Of a stretch of DNA of 64,000 nt, positions 46,378 to 55,808 are shown in pieces. Numbering within the stretch: position 1 is the first letter of the stretch; each line of letters begins with the position of its first letter. The DNA is from Dinoroseobacter sp049801095. Lineage in GTDB: Bacteria; Pseudomonadota; Alphaproteobacteria; Rhodobacterales; Rhodobacteraceae. The notes beneath the pieces are model-generated. The model was given only the letters and a program-made list of their open reading frames with translations. It did no database searches and was not told the origin of the DNA. The translations under genes were made by a program, and so were the position numbers. Location: positions 496,001 through 560,000 of the forward strand of contig NZ_JBNAGH010000003.1 in NCBI RefSeq assembly GCF_049801095.1, given 5' to 3'.

Positions 46378-47802
46378 ATGGCAGATACCTCCATTGGAAC
46401 TCCCGCGCAGTTGCGCGACCCCAACTTCACCCCTCCGCTGGCCAAGGCCATCCCGCTGGGCATCCAGCATGTGCTGGCCATGTTCGTCTCGAACGTGACC
46501 CCGGCGATCATCGTCGCGGGTGCGGCGGGCTTCGGGTTCGGCTCGAACTCGCCGGACTTCCCCGAGCTGCTCTATCTGATCCAGATGTCCATGCTCTTTG
46601 CCGGGCTCGCGACGCTCCTGCAGACCGTGACGCTCGGCCCCGTCGGCGCGGCCCTGCCCATCGTGCAGGGGACAAGCTTTGCCTTCCTGCCGATCATGAT
46701 CCCGCTTGTGGCGGGCAAGGGGGTCGATGCCCTCGGCGCGCTCTTTGGCGGCATCATCATCGGCGGGCTGTTCCATGCGCTGCTCGGGCTTGTGATCGGT
46801 AAGATCCGCTTCGCCTTGCCACCGCTGGTGACGGGTCTTGTGGTGACGATGATCGGTTTGGCGCTGGTGAAGGTCGGCATTCAATACGCGGCGGGCGGCG
46901 TCCCGGCCATCGGCACGCCGGAATATGGCAGCCTGCTGAACTGGTCCGCGGCCCTCGTGGTGATCTTCGTGACCCTCGGGCTGAAGTTCTTCACCAAGGG
47001 GATGCTCTCGATCTCGGCGGTGCTGATCGGTCTGATCGTCGGCTACCTCTACGCCATCATGGTCGGCATGTTGAGCATCGACGCGATCACCGGCTCCTGG
47101 GAGCGGTCCGCCGCCTTCGCCCTGCCCCAGCCCTTCAAATACGGGTTCGAATTCTCCTTCGCGGCCATCCTCGGCTTCTGCCTGATGGCCTTCATCTCGG
47201 CGATTGAAACCGTGGGCGATGTCTCGGGCATCACCAAGGGCGGCGCAGGCCGCGAGGCCACCGAGGAAGAGATCAAGGGCGCGACCTATGCGGATGGTTT
47301 CGGCTCGGCGATCGCGGGGATCTTCGGCGGCTTCCCGAACACCTCCTTCAGCCAGAATGTGGGCCTGATCGCCATGACCGGCGTGATGAGCCGCCATGTG
47401 GTGACCTGCGGGGCGATCTTCCTGATCATCTGCGGGCTAGTTCCCAAGGTGGGCGGCGTCATCCGCACGGTGCCGATCGAGGTGCTGGGCGGCGGCGTTA
47501 TTGTCATGTTCGGCATGGTCGTGGCCGCGGGCATCTCGATGCTCTCGGATGTGGACTGGAACCGGCGCAACATGGTGATCTTCGCCATTGCCTTGTCGGT
47601 GGGCCTCGGTCTGCAGCTGGAGCCGGGCGCCGTGCAATACCTGCCCGACACCCTGCGCATCCTGATGACCAGCGGCCTCCTGCCCGCAGCGGCCATCGCC
47701 ATCGCGCTGAACCTCATCCTGCCCGAAGAGCTCTCCGAGGAATCCACCGAGGAGGTTTCCGGCGGCCTGAAGGGCAGCGCGAAGGGCTCCCTGCCCCGCT
47801 AA
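46378..47802 (+). CDS. NCS2-family xanthine/uric acid permease
   Basis: The 474-residue membrane protein has about 14 helices and the nucleobase-cation-symporter-2 motifs (PLGIQHVLAMFVSNVTPAIIVAGAAG; SAIETVGDVSGITKGG; GGFPNTSFSQNVGLIAMTGV). Q/E at the start of helix 8 and the NTSFSQN stretch are the purine-type pattern. ATG 46378 has GGAAGGAAG upstream. It is the last gene of the purine operon and probably imports xanthine or urate. Confidence 0.9.
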   Translation: MADTSIGTPAQLRDPNFTPPLAKAIPLGIQHVLAMFVSNVTPAIIVAGAAGFGFGSNSPDFPELLYLIQMSMLFAGLATLLQTVTLGPVGAALPIVQGTSFAFLPIMIPLVAGKGVDALGALFGGIIIGGLFHALLGLVIGKIRFALPPLVTGLVVTMIGLALVKVGIQYAAGGVPAIGTPEYGSLLNWSAALVVIFVTLGLKFFTKGMLSISAVLIGLIVGYLYAIMVGMLSIDAITGSWERSAAFALPQPFKYGFEFSFAAILGFCLMAFISAIETVGDVSGITKGGAGREATEEEIKGATYADGFGSAIAGIFGGFPNTSFSQNVGLIAMTGVMSRHVVTCGAIFLIICGLVPKVGGVIRTVPIEVLGGGVIVMFGMVVAAGISMLSDVDWNRRNMVIFAIALSVGLGLQLEPGAVQYLPDTLRILMTSGLLPAAAIAIALNLILPEELSEESTEEVSGGLKGSAKGSLPR

Positions 47803-47906
47803 CCGAAGGCGGGCGCGTCGATCCTGGCGCGCCCCCTCTCTTAAGTCTGCAAATATCCTCGCCGAAGGCGCACACCCGCCACAGGCGATCCCGCCCGCAG
47901 CAGGGC

Positions 47907-48896
47907 TCAGAACTTCGACATCCGGATCGCCACGTCGAGCATCCGGTTCGCGAAGCCCCACTCATTATCATACCAGCCAAAAACCCGGACCATGCCGCCC
48001 GCGCTGACCTGGGTCTCGCGCGGCGCCATGATGATGCTCTCCGGGCGCTGGCGCAGATCAGAGGAAACCAGCGGCTTGCCGGTCACCCCGATGATGCCGC
48101 CCTCGGACCCGGCCAGCACCGCGTTCACCGCCGCCCCATCGGGACGCGCGCGCAGCATCACGCTCAGATCCACCGCCGAGACGGAGGCCACGGGCACCCG
48201 TACCGACGCACCCTGGATCCGCCCGGCCAGCGCTGGCAGGACCAGATCCGTGAGCGCCTGCGCACTGGTGGTCGTGGGCACCATGGACAGGGCCGCCGCC
48301 CGGCTCCGCGCCGGGTTGGCCATGGGCATGTCCACCGTGGGCTGGGACCCGGTGTAGCAATGGACCGTGGTCATATGCCCGGTCTCGATCCCGAAGGCAC
48401 CATCCAGCAGCTTGACCAGAGGCGCCACCGCATTCGTGGTGCAGGAGGCGTTCGACACGATCCGGTGGTCGCGGCTCAGATCCGCGTCATTCGCGCCCAG
48501 AACCAGCGTCCAATCCGCCTCCACCGAGGGGCCCGAGACCAGCACCCGGGTCGCCCCGGCCTCGAGCGCGCGTTCGGCAAAGGCCCGGTCCGAGCCGCGC
48601 CCGGTGCATTCCATCACCAGATCCACGCCCGACAGATCCCGATCCCGCAGGTTCGCCACGGTTGAAAACGGGATCCGCCGCCCATCCACCACGAGCGCGT
48701 CCTCTTCGACCCGCACCTCGCCCCGCCAGGGGCCGAAGACACTGTCATACTCAAAGAGATAGGCGCAGGTCTCCAACGGTGCGATGTCGTTCACGCCGAC
48801 AATCTGCAACCCCGGCCAGCCGCCCCCGAGCCAGGCCCGCAAGACAGACCGACCGATCCGGCCAAAGCCGTTGATGATCACCTTGTAGTCACGCAT
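47907..48896 (-). CDS. gap: Glyceraldehyde-3-phosphate dehydrogenase, type I
   Basis: The 329-residue NAD-dependent dehydrogenase has the Rossmann start KVIINGFGRIGRSVLR, catalytic Cys in SNASCTTNAVAPL, catalytic His in TVHCYTGSQP and WYDNEWGFANRML at the end. ATG 48896 opens MRDYKVIINGFG. Roseobacters often have a second gap gene, and this one stands alone without pgk or tkt, so it may be a paralogue used in gluconeogenesis or with erythrose-4-phosphate. Confidence 0.92.
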   Translation of the reverse strand: MRDYKVIINGFGRIGRSVLRAWLGGGWPGLQIVGVNDIAPLETCAYLFEYDSVFGPWRGEVRVEEDALVVDGRRIPFSTVANLRDRDLSGVDLVMECTGRGSDRAFAERALEAGATRVLVSGPSVEADWTLVLGANDADLSRDHRIVSNASCTTNAVAPLVKLLDGAFGIETGHMTTVHCYTGSQPTVDMPMANPARSRAAALSMVPTTTSAQALTDLVLPALAGRIQGASVRVPVASVSAVDLSVMLRARPDGAAVNAVLAGSEGGIIGVTGKPLVSSDLRQRPESIIMAPRETQVSAGGMVRVFGWYDNEWGFANRMLDVAIRMSKF

Positions 48897-49258
48897 GGGG
48901 GGCCTCCTCGGCCCACACATGGCCCAAGCGCCCGGCCCACGCAAGATCCAGTCCCACAGTATCCGCACCGACCACAGAAGCGCGAGCCGCGCGGCGCTTT
49001 GCCTGGGGCACTGGCGCTGCCCCCGTCAGGCGCAAATCCAGATTTTGCAGGGTCATATCGTGGCACACGGAAACAGGGCTCGGCAGAAAGCTCCTCTGCA
49101 TTGAAACAAACCGGTCACGGTCGCCGACGTTAACCAGTTTTCAGCCACCTGGTCCGTATCACGTCATCCTGATCGCCCAACGGCGCTAGGCCATAGCGCC
49201 TGGTTGGATATCGACCCATCAAGGGCCCACAGGGTCCACCATCCTCAGGAGCGCCCCT
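48897..49258. other. Divergent non-coding region between gap and CTERM gene
   Basis: No convincing open frame is present in these 362 bp. A hairpin GGCGCTA..TAGCGCC (49182-49200) lies close to the CTERM gene start. The stretch around 49100-49140 is AT-richer (TTAACCAGTTTTCAG) and is the likely promoter area for the CTERM gene. CAGGAGCG before ATG 49259 is its ribosome site. Confidence 0.4.
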
Positions 49259-50557
49259 ATGTTCGCTTTTTCCCCGCAGCCCTGCACCTCGCTCCGCCTG
49301 TGCGGCGTCCTCCTGGCGCTCCTCTCCCTCGCGACGCCCTTCCAGGCCACCGCGCAGAACATCTTTATTGGCTCTGGGGAGGTTCTTGAGACCACGAACG
49401 ACGCCACCTTTGAGTCCATTTCCAATATCGGAGAGTTGATCAACACCGCAGCTATCAAAGCTCTGGATAGCACCCAAAACCAGGGAAGGATCGAAAACGC
49501 TGGCACGTTTGAAAACCTGGGGTCATTCGACAATTTCCTTGGAACAGTCGAAAATGCGGGCAGGTTTCAGAACTTGGGTTATTTCGACAATTTCTTCGCA
49601 GGTGAAGTCGAAAACACGGGAACGTTTGAGAACCTGGGTTCCTTCAAAAATCACTTCGCCGGAATAATCGACAACAGCGGCACGTTTTACAACTCTGGCG
49701 ACATAGACAACTCGTTCGGGACAATCGAAAACAACGGCACGTTTGATAACTCGGGCGACATAAGCAACTCCCACGGATCGATCAAGAACAGCGGAACACT
49801 TGAACAAGCCGGTCGCATTCAGGGAGATCAAGGCAGGATCGAGAACGCGGGAACTTTCACGCTGCGCGGTGATATTCGCGGCGATCAGATCGAAATCCTG
49901 AACTCGGGCATCTTTCATCTCAACGGATTCATTGAGGGCGAGCAAACCAGCTTCACCCAGACAGAAGGAACGGTCGTCATAGGCGGCCTCTTCCGTGGCG
50001 AAGACTTTAGCGTAACCGGCGGGACTGCGCGCAGCGAAGGTGGATCACTGCAGGGGACGGATTTCAACGGCTCGAGCTTTTCTTTCAGCGACACAACGCT
50101 GTCTCTCGGCAACGGCGACAGGGAACTGAGCGTCGCTACCGGCCGGCTTGGCAGTCTGTTGATTGCCGGAGACTCACTCGTCGACATCGTGCTGGAACCG
50201 GATGCCGGTGGTGTTGCCCTCTCAGCAGATCGAGTGAGTATTCAATCCGACGTGATGTTCGAGATCAGCTTTATCGATGGGGCCGTGATCGAAGACGGCG
50301 ATGTCTTTGACCTGATCGCAGCCGACGAGTTCACCGGCTCATTCGATGTGACCGACCAATCTCGTTTCACCTTCCCCGATACCTTTGGCTTTGAGTGGGA
50401 CGTGGCCGTGGCAAGCGGCGCGGACCAGTTCGGGAGGGATATCCTGCGTGCCACGGCCTCCGCCGTCGCGCCGATCCCGCTGCCCGCGGGCGCGTGGCTG
50501 CTGGGTGCGGGTCTGCTGGGCCTTGCGGGCCTCAAGCGTCGTCGCAAGCCCGCCTGA
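49259..50557 (+). CDS. VPLPA-CTERM protein with tandem repeats
   Basis: The 432-residue secreted protein (signal peptide to about residue 33, ATAQ) has about eight repeats of 19-20 residues between 78 and 230, such as IENAGTFENLGSFDNFLGT and VENTGTFENLGSFKNHFAG. These suggest a beta-solenoid or adhesin-like surface fold. The end is a sorting tag: APIPLPAGA, a helix WLLGAGLLGLAGL and basic KRRRKP. The repeat region is clearly AT-richer than its neighbours, which may mean recent gain or repeat expansion. No exosortase is in the window. Confidence 0.8.
   Translation: MFAFSPQPCTSLRLCGVLLALLSLATPFQATAQNIFIGSGEVLETTNDATFESISNIGELINTAAIKALDSTQNQGRIENAGTFENLGSFDNFLGTVENAGRFQNLGYFDNFFAGEVENTGTFENLGSFKNHFAGIIDNSGTFYNSGDIDNSFGTIENNGTFDNSGDISNSHGSIKNSGTLEQAGRIQGDQGRIENAGTFTLRGDIRGDQIEILNSGIFHLNGFIEGEQTSFTQTEGTVVIGGLFRGEDFSVTGGTARSEGGSLQGTDFNGSSFSFSDTTLSLGNGDRELSVATGRLGSLLIAGDSLVDIVLEPDAGGVALSADRVSIQSDVMFEISFIDGAVIEDGDVFDLIAADEFTGSFDVTDQSRFTFPDTFGFEWDVAVASGADQFGRDILRATASAVAPIPLPAGAWLLGAGLLGLAGLKRRRKPA
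49490..49948 (+). repeat. Tandem 57-60-nt coding repeats
   Basis: Units begin at codons 78, 97, 117, 137, 156, 175, 194 and about 213 of the CTERM gene. Core codons for E/D-N-x-G-T-F recur. The later units have diverged. Such arrays can change number by slippage or recombination. Confidence 0.75.
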
Positions 50558-50727
50558 GACCGCGCGCAGCAAAACAGCAGCTCGCAGGGGCGGGTCGGCG
50601 ATCAGGCCGCGCCCTTTCCCCCGCAGGACAGCAGGTCGCACCCCTGATCTCTGGCAACCTTAGGGTGAAAACCTAACTCTGGGATAAGATAAAAAGACCA
50701 GGCAACTGAACCCCGAGGAGGTCCCCG

Positions 50728-52122
50728 ATGGACACCCTGCTGCTGTCGCGCATTCAGTTCGGCGCGAACATCTCGTTTCACATTCTCTTCCCCACAATAA
50801 CCATCGCCCTTGGCTGGGTGCTCTTGTTCTTCAAGCTGCGCTTTCAAGCCACCGGGGATGGCAAGTGGATGGAGGCGTATCGGTTCTGGGTGAAGGTGTT
50901 TGCCCTGACCTTCGCCATGGGCGTGGTCTCGGGTATCACCATGTCTTTCCAGTTCGGCACGAACTGGCCGGGCTTCATGGAGACCGTGGGCAATATCGCC
51001 GGGCCGCTTCTCGCCTATGAGGTCATGACGGCCTTTTTCCTTGAGGCCGTGTTCCTCGGGATCATGCTCTTTGGCGTAAGCCGGGTGCCGCCCTGGCTGC
51101 ACACGCTGGCGACGTTTCTGGTGGCCTTTGGCACGACCATGTCAGCCTTCTGGATCCTTGTTCTGAACAGCTGGATGCACACGCCCCAGGGTTATGAGCT
51201 GCGCGACGGGGTGGTTTACGCCACAAACTGGTTCGAGATCATATTCAACCCCTCCCTGCCCTACCGGTTCTTCCACGTGCTGTTGGCCTCGGGCCTGACC
51301 GCGTCCTTCCTGCTGGCCGGGCTTTCGGCGTTCCGCTGGCTGCGCGGGGACCGTTCTGGCGGCATGCGCGCGGCGATGAAGACCGGGGTGACGGTCGCGG
51401 CCTTCCTGATCCCGGTGCAGATTTTCGTCGGCGACCAGCACGGGCTCAACACGCTGGAGCATCAGCCCGCCAAGGTCGCTGCCATGGAGGGCCATTGGGA
51501 TGGCGAGGAAAGCCCGGTGCCGCTGATCCTCTTTGCGATGCCCAATGAAGAGACCCGCGAGAACGATTTCGCGATCAAGATCCCCTATGTGGGCTCGCTG
51601 ATTCTGACCCACAGTCTCGACGGCAAGATCCCCGGGCTGAACGATTTCGTCACCGAAGAGGGAGAGGTGCTGCACCCGCCCGTGGCCAAGGTCTTCTGGT
51701 CCTTCCGGATCATGGTCGCCACCGGCATGGCCATGCTGGTGATGAGCTGGGCGGCCATGTGGTTCATGCGCAAGGGGCGCGGGCTGGAGGGTCTGCCCCG
51801 ACCGATGTTCTATGGCTTTGTCGCCATGGGGTTCTCGGGCTGGATCGCAACGCTGGCGGGTTGGTACACCACCGAGATCGGACGGCAGCCCTGGCTCGTG
51901 GATGGGGTGCTGAAAACCGCGGATGCAGTGGCGGATGTGCCCGCGGGCATGGTGCTGAGCACGCTCATTGCCTATCTCGCGATCTACGCGGCGCTGATCT
52001 TCTGCTATATCAGCGTGCTGACCTATCTGGCCAACAAGGCGGCCAAGGGGGATGGCGGCGGCCTTCTGGAACCCCGAGGCGCCGGTGCGGCCACGGTCCG
52101 GGCCGTGGCGCCGGCGGAGTAG
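50728..52122 (+). CDS. cydA: Cytochrome bd-type quinol oxidase subunit I
   Basis: The 464-residue membrane subunit binds haems and quinol. It shows NISFHILFPTITIALGW with the haem His, GRQPW in the Q-loop (TTEIGRQPWLVDG), and a short Q-loop as in the cyanide-insensitive CIO group. GAGGAGG precedes ATG 50728. With subunit II it reduces oxygen to water with quinol, useful at low oxygen. The two genes are 4 nt apart. Confidence 0.92.
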   Translation: MDTLLLSRIQFGANISFHILFPTITIALGWVLLFFKLRFQATGDGKWMEAYRFWVKVFALTFAMGVVSGITMSFQFGTNWPGFMETVGNIAGPLLAYEVMTAFFLEAVFLGIMLFGVSRVPPWLHTLATFLVAFGTTMSAFWILVLNSWMHTPQGYELRDGVVYATNWFEIIFNPSLPYRFFHVLLASGLTASFLLAGLSAFRWLRGDRSGGMRAAMKTGVTVAAFLIPVQIFVGDQHGLNTLEHQPAKVAAMEGHWDGEESPVPLILFAMPNEETRENDFAIKIPYVGSLILTHSLDGKIPGLNDFVTEEGEVLHPPVAKVFWSFRIMVATGMAMLVMSWAAMWFMRKGRGLEGLPRPMFYGFVAMGFSGWIATLAGWYTTEIGRQPWLVDGVLKTADAVADVPAGMVLSTLIAYLAIYAALIFCYISVLTYLANKAAKGDGGGLLEPRGAGAATVRAVAPAE

Positions 52123-52126
52123 ACCC

Positions 52127-53140
52127 ATGTCCGAGATCTTTGCCGATCAGAGCCAATGGCTCCCCCTCGTTTTCGCCGCCCTGATGGGCCTGTCGATCCT
52201 GATCTATGTGGTGCTTGACGGGTTCGACCTCGGCGTCGGGGTGCTCTTCCCCTTTGCCGAGGACGCCGAGAAAGACCGGATGGTCGCCTCGATCGGGCCC
52301 TTCTGGGATGCCAATGAGACCTGGCTCGTGCTGGCCATCGGCATCCTGCTCGTGGCCTTCCCCTCGGCCCATGGGGCGATCCTCACGGCGCTCTATCTAC
52401 CCGTGGCGATCATGCTCTTCGGGCTGATCCTGCGCGGGGTGTCCTTCGAATTCCGCGCCAAGGCCCCCGCCAGTCAGAAACCCGCCTGGAACCGGGCGTT
52501 CTTCATCGGCTCGCTCATGACCTCGCTGAGCCAGGGCTTCATGCTGGGGCTCTATATCATGGGTCTGCAATGGACGATCTGGACCGTGGGCTTCGCCCTG
52601 CTGACCGCGATCTTCCTGACCGTCGCCTATTCCTTCATCGGTGCCACATGGCTGGTGCTGAAGACCGAAGGCGCGTTGCAGAAAAAGGCCGTGGAGTGGT
52701 CGCGTGGCGGGATCTGGGGCCTCGTGCTGGGGCTGGGAGCGGTCTCGCTGGCCTCGCCCCTGGTGAGCCCGCGCATCTTCGAGAAGTGGTTCTCCTTTCC
52801 CGAGATCGTCCTCCTCGCGCCCCTGCCGATGATGTTCTGCCTGCTGATCGGTCTCTTGTTCGTGGGGCTGAAACGCCTGCCCACGGCCGATGACAGCTTT
52901 GCGTGGTTCCCCTTTGCGGCGACGATCGTGCTTTTCATCCTCGCCTTCTTCGGGCTCGCCTATTCGTTCTACCCCTATGTGGTGCCCGAGCAGCTGACGA
53001 TCTATGAGGCGGCGAGCGCGCCGGAGAGCCTGTTGATCATCCTCTTCGGGACGATCTTCGTGCTGCCCGCGATCCTCGGCTACACGATCCTGAGCTATGT
53101 GATCTTCCGCGGCAAAGCCCGCGCGCTCAGCTACGATTGA
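52127..53140 (+). CDS. cydB: Cytochrome bd-type quinol oxidase subunit II
   Basis: The 337-residue partner has about eight membrane helices and VVLDGFDLGVGVLFPF, NETWLVLAIGILLVAFPSAHG, the CydB hallmarks. ATG 52127 follows the cydA stop by 4 nt. No cydX-like small gene or cydDC exporter genes follow; the next feature is a hairpin. Confidence 0.92.
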   Translation: MSEIFADQSQWLPLVFAALMGLSILIYVVLDGFDLGVGVLFPFAEDAEKDRMVASIGPFWDANETWLVLAIGILLVAFPSAHGAILTALYLPVAIMLFGLILRGVSFEFRAKAPASQKPAWNRAFFIGSLMTSLSQGFMLGLYIMGLQWTIWTVGFALLTAIFLTVAYSFIGATWLVLKTEGALQKKAVEWSRGGIWGLVLGLGAVSLASPLVSPRIFEKWFSFPEIVLLAPLPMMFCLLIGLLFVGLKRLPTADDSFAWFPFAATIVLFILAFFGLAYSFYPYVVPEQLTIYEAASAPESLLIILFGTIFVLPAILGYTILSYVIFRGKARALSYD

Positions 53141-53182
53141 CCGGCACAGGCCCCACTTTGCAGATTGGTTAATAAAGCAGCA

Positions 53183-53204
53183 GTTGGGCGGTGCGCCGCC
53201 CAAC
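53183..53204 (+). terminator. Hairpin after cydAB
   Basis: GTTGGGCGG, TGCG and CCGCCCAAC form a perfect stem 42 nt past cydB. There is no T-run on the plus strand. It probably ends or attenuates the cydAB transcript. Confidence 0.5.
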
Positions 53205-53284
53205 AATCGGACCGCCCCCCTTTCCGCCGCGCGCGCGGAGCCTTTCCGCTTCTGAGCCTCGGGACGTTCTGACTTCCTGCGGGG

Positions 53285-53962
53285 ATGGATTTGCGGTTCT
53301 TCGAAATCTATCGCCGCGGCGAGTACCTTCTGATGTTGATGGAGGGGGCATTTTTCAGCATCGCCCTGACCATCGGAGGGGCGGCGCTCGGCTTTCTCTT
53401 TGCCCTCGCCCTGTCCGGCGCACGCTATGGCAAGGTTCCGGTGCTGCGCCATCTGGCGACCTCCTATGTGGAGTTCATCCGCAACACGCCGCTGATCGTC
53501 CAGCTCTTCTTTGTCGCCTTCGGGCTGCCCCTGCTTCTGGGGTATCAATGGCCTTTCTGGGGGCACGCGCTGCTGGCGCTGACCCTGAACTTCTCGGCCT
53601 ATTTCTCGGAGATCCTGCGCGCGGGCTACGGCACGGTCAGCGAGGGCCAGCGAGAGGCTGCCGCCGCACTTGGCCTCTCGAAGCCCCTGATATTCTTCAA
53701 GATCACCCTGCCGCAAGCCATCGCGCGCATGTACCCGTCGCTCACCAGCCAGTTCATCTTCCTCTTCCTGACAACGGGCGTGATCTCGGAGATCGGGGTG
53801 AATGACCTCACACAGGCGGGCAAGTTCATCGACAGCCGGACCTTCCGCACCTTTGAGGTCTATTTCACGCTGACCCTGATCTACATCGCGATCTCTCTGG
53901 GCTTCAAAGCCGTGCTGGCCCTGCTGCAAAAGCGCCTCTTCGCCTGGCAGGTCGCGCGATGA
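53285..53962 (+). CDS. Polar amino-acid ABC transporter permease 1
   Basis: The 225-residue permease has five or so helices and the HisM/GlnP family loop EGQREAAAALGLSKPLIFFKITLPQAI that docks the ATPase, along with SYVEFIRNTPLIVQLFF. It overlaps the next permease by 4 bp. The two form the membrane channel for the binding protein at 54712. Confidence 0.88.
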   Translation: MDLRFFEIYRRGEYLLMLMEGAFFSIALTIGGAALGFLFALALSGARYGKVPVLRHLATSYVEFIRNTPLIVQLFFVAFGLPLLLGYQWPFWGHALLALTLNFSAYFSEILRAGYGTVSEGQREAAAALGLSKPLIFFKITLPQAIARMYPSLTSQFIFLFLTTGVISEIGVNDLTQAGKFIDSRTFRTFEVYFTLTLIYIAISLGFKAVLALLQKRLFAWQVAR

Positions 53963-54663
53963 AGGAGATGCTCACCGCCCTGCTCGGCGCGCCCCATGGC
54001 GTGGTGATGTATCAGCTGCTGCTGGCGATGCAGTTCACCATCTATCTGTCGCTCATAGCCTTTATCGGCGGCGGGATCGTCGGGGCGGGGATTACCATCC
54101 TGCGGGTGCTGCCCGGCAAGATCGGCCGGGCCATCGCCCTGTCCTATATCTGGTTCTTCCAATCGGCGCCGCTCCTGATGCTGCTCTTTCTCTTCGGGCT
54201 CGGGGTCCCGCGCCTGCTGGGTGTCGATGTGAATATCTGGGTGGCGGCGAGCCTCGCGCTCACGCTCTATGCCTCCGCCTATCTGGCGGAGGTCTGGCGC
54301 GGTGCGATCCAGAGCCTGCCCGACGGCCAATGGGAGGGTGCGCAAGCCCTGGGCCTTGGCTTTTTCCAGACCCTGCGCCTCGTGATCCTGCCCCAGGCGA
54401 TCCGTGTCTCGCTCGCGCCGACGGTCGGCTTCATGGTGCAGATCATCAAGGGCACCTCGCTGGCCTATATCATCGGGTTTTCCGACCTGATGAGCGTGGG
54501 CAAACGCTGGGCCAATGCGCCCGTGGAGGGCACGGAGCCCTTCATCATCTACCCCATCATGGCGCTGATGTATTTCGCCCTCTGCTTCCCGCTCTCGCGG
54601 CTGGCCCTGCGGCTTGAGCAACGTCTCGGCACCGTTCCGAAGGACGCGCCGATCGCGGCGTGA
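53959..54663 (+). CDS. Polar amino-acid ABC transporter permease 2
   Basis: The 234-residue permease resembles its neighbour and carries the docking loop DGQWEGAQALGLGFFQTLRLVILPQAIR. ATGA overlap with the first permease indicates co-translation. No ATPase gene follows in the operon, so a shared or distant ATPase is needed. Confidence 0.88.
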   Translation: MKEMLTALLGAPHGVVMYQLLLAMQFTIYLSLIAFIGGGIVGAGITILRVLPGKIGRAIALSYIWFFQSAPLLMLLFLFGLGVPRLLGVDVNIWVAASLALTLYASAYLAEVWRGAIQSLPDGQWEGAQALGLGFFQTLRLVILPQAIRVSLAPTVGFMVQIIKGTSLAYIIGFSDLMSVGKRWANAPVEGTEPFIIYPIMALMYFALCFPLSRLALRLEQRLGTVPKDAPIAA

Positions 54664-54711
54664 CAGATCAGAGTTCCAACAAGAATTTCCAACGAGGAGA
54701 GGACCCAACCC

Positions 54712-55497
54712 ATGAAAAAACTGACCCATTTGGTCGCTGCCGCCGTACTGGCCCTGCCGGTTATGGCGAGCCAGGCCGCCGCCGATCTCGCCGAGATCCT
54801 CGAGGCGGGCACCGTCAAGATTGCCGTGCCCGAAAGCTTTGCGCCCTTCGGCTTTCTTGGCGCGACCGGCGAGTACGACGGCTATGACGTGGACGTCGCC
54901 AAGCTGATCGCCGAGGATCTGGGCGTCGAGCTGGAGCTGGTGCCGGTCACTTCGAACCAGCGCATTCCGTTTCTCGAGACGGACCGCGTGGATCTGGTGA
55001 TCGCCACCATGGGCGCCAACCCGGAGCGGGCGAAATCGATCTGGTTCTCCTCGGCCTATGCGCCTTTTTTCTCCGGGGTCTTTGCCTCCGGTGACAAGGC
55101 CATCGCCAGCGCCGAGGATCTGGCCGGCATGTCCGTCGGCCTGACCGGTGGCACGCTGGAGGATCTGGAGCTGACCAAGATCGCGCCCGAGACCACCGAA
55201 ATCGTGCGCTTTGGCGACAATGCCGCGACCCGTGCGGCCTACGAATCCGGTCAGGTGGATGTGCTGGTGTCGGGTAATACCCTGGCGGCCGCGATCTCCG
55301 CCGACAATGCGGATGCGGATATCGAAACCAAGTTCATCCTGAAGGAATCCCCCGCCTTTATCGGCGTGAAGAAGGGCAATCTCGACCTCTTGTTCTGGGT
55401 GAACACCTTCATCCTGCACAAGACGCTGGGCGGCGAGCTGAACGGTTTCTCCGAGAAATGGCTGGGACAGGCGCTGCCGCCCCTGCCCAAACTCTGA
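54712..55497 (+). CDS. Polar amino-acid ABC transporter binding protein
   Basis: The 261-residue secreted protein has signal KKLTHLVAAAVLALPVMASQAAA and the family 3 binding-protein pattern (GTVKIAVPESFAPFGFLGATGEYDGYDVDVAKLIAEDLG; NQRIPFLETDRVDLVIATM; GMSVGLTGGTLEDL). The ligand is probably a polar amino acid, but the exact one is not readable. It closes the permease-permease-binding protein operon. Confidence 0.86.
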   Translation: MKKLTHLVAAAVLALPVMASQAAADLAEILEAGTVKIAVPESFAPFGFLGATGEYDGYDVDVAKLIAEDLGVELELVPVTSNQRIPFLETDRVDLVIATMGANPERAKSIWFSSAYAPFFSGVFASGDKAIASAEDLAGMSVGLTGGTLEDLELTKIAPETTEIVRFGDNAATRAAYESGQVDVLVSGNTLAAAISADNADADIETKFILKESPAFIGVKKGNLDLLFWVNTFILHKTLGGELNGFSEKWLGQALPPLPKL

Positions 55498-55808
55498 CCT
55501 CAGAGCCGGGGCGCGCTCGTGCCCCGGCCCTCACCCCGGGAGAGATCCAGCCGAAGGACCTTCATGAAGGATGTCGGCACCGCGTGGATCCCGGCGGTCA
55601 CGCCATCGTCAAAGGCGGCGCGCAGACGTCTGAGCGTGACCTTTTTCAAAGAGCAGGTGGCCCGGGCCGATCTCAAAGCCGGGCGGCTGCGCGAGGTTCC
55701 AATTCTGCGCAGGCCCTATGCGCACTAGCGTACTGTGATAACCAAGGACCGCGCCGCCCTCTGGTGCAAAACTCCATCGACGAGCGGAACACCCTCTTCT
55801 GAGCGAGA
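55498..55808. other. Intergenic region with a doubtful small open frame
   Basis: The 311 bp after the binding-protein gene contain a 54-codon plus-strand frame (55564-55728, starting MKDVGTAWIPAVTPSSK) with basic, unrecognised sequence. A minus-strand frame covers the same bases. Neither has a convincing ribosome site or family match, so neither is called as a gene. It could be the worn remnant of an older gene. Confidence 0.3.

Noticed and set aside
49490..49948. CRISPR array
   Set aside because: The repeats are coding, have no unique spacers and keep the reading frame; no cas genes are near.
55564..55728. Small 54-codon gene after the amino-acid ABC operon
   Set aside because: No ribosome site, no homologous feature and a competing frame on the other strand; left as an intergenic note.
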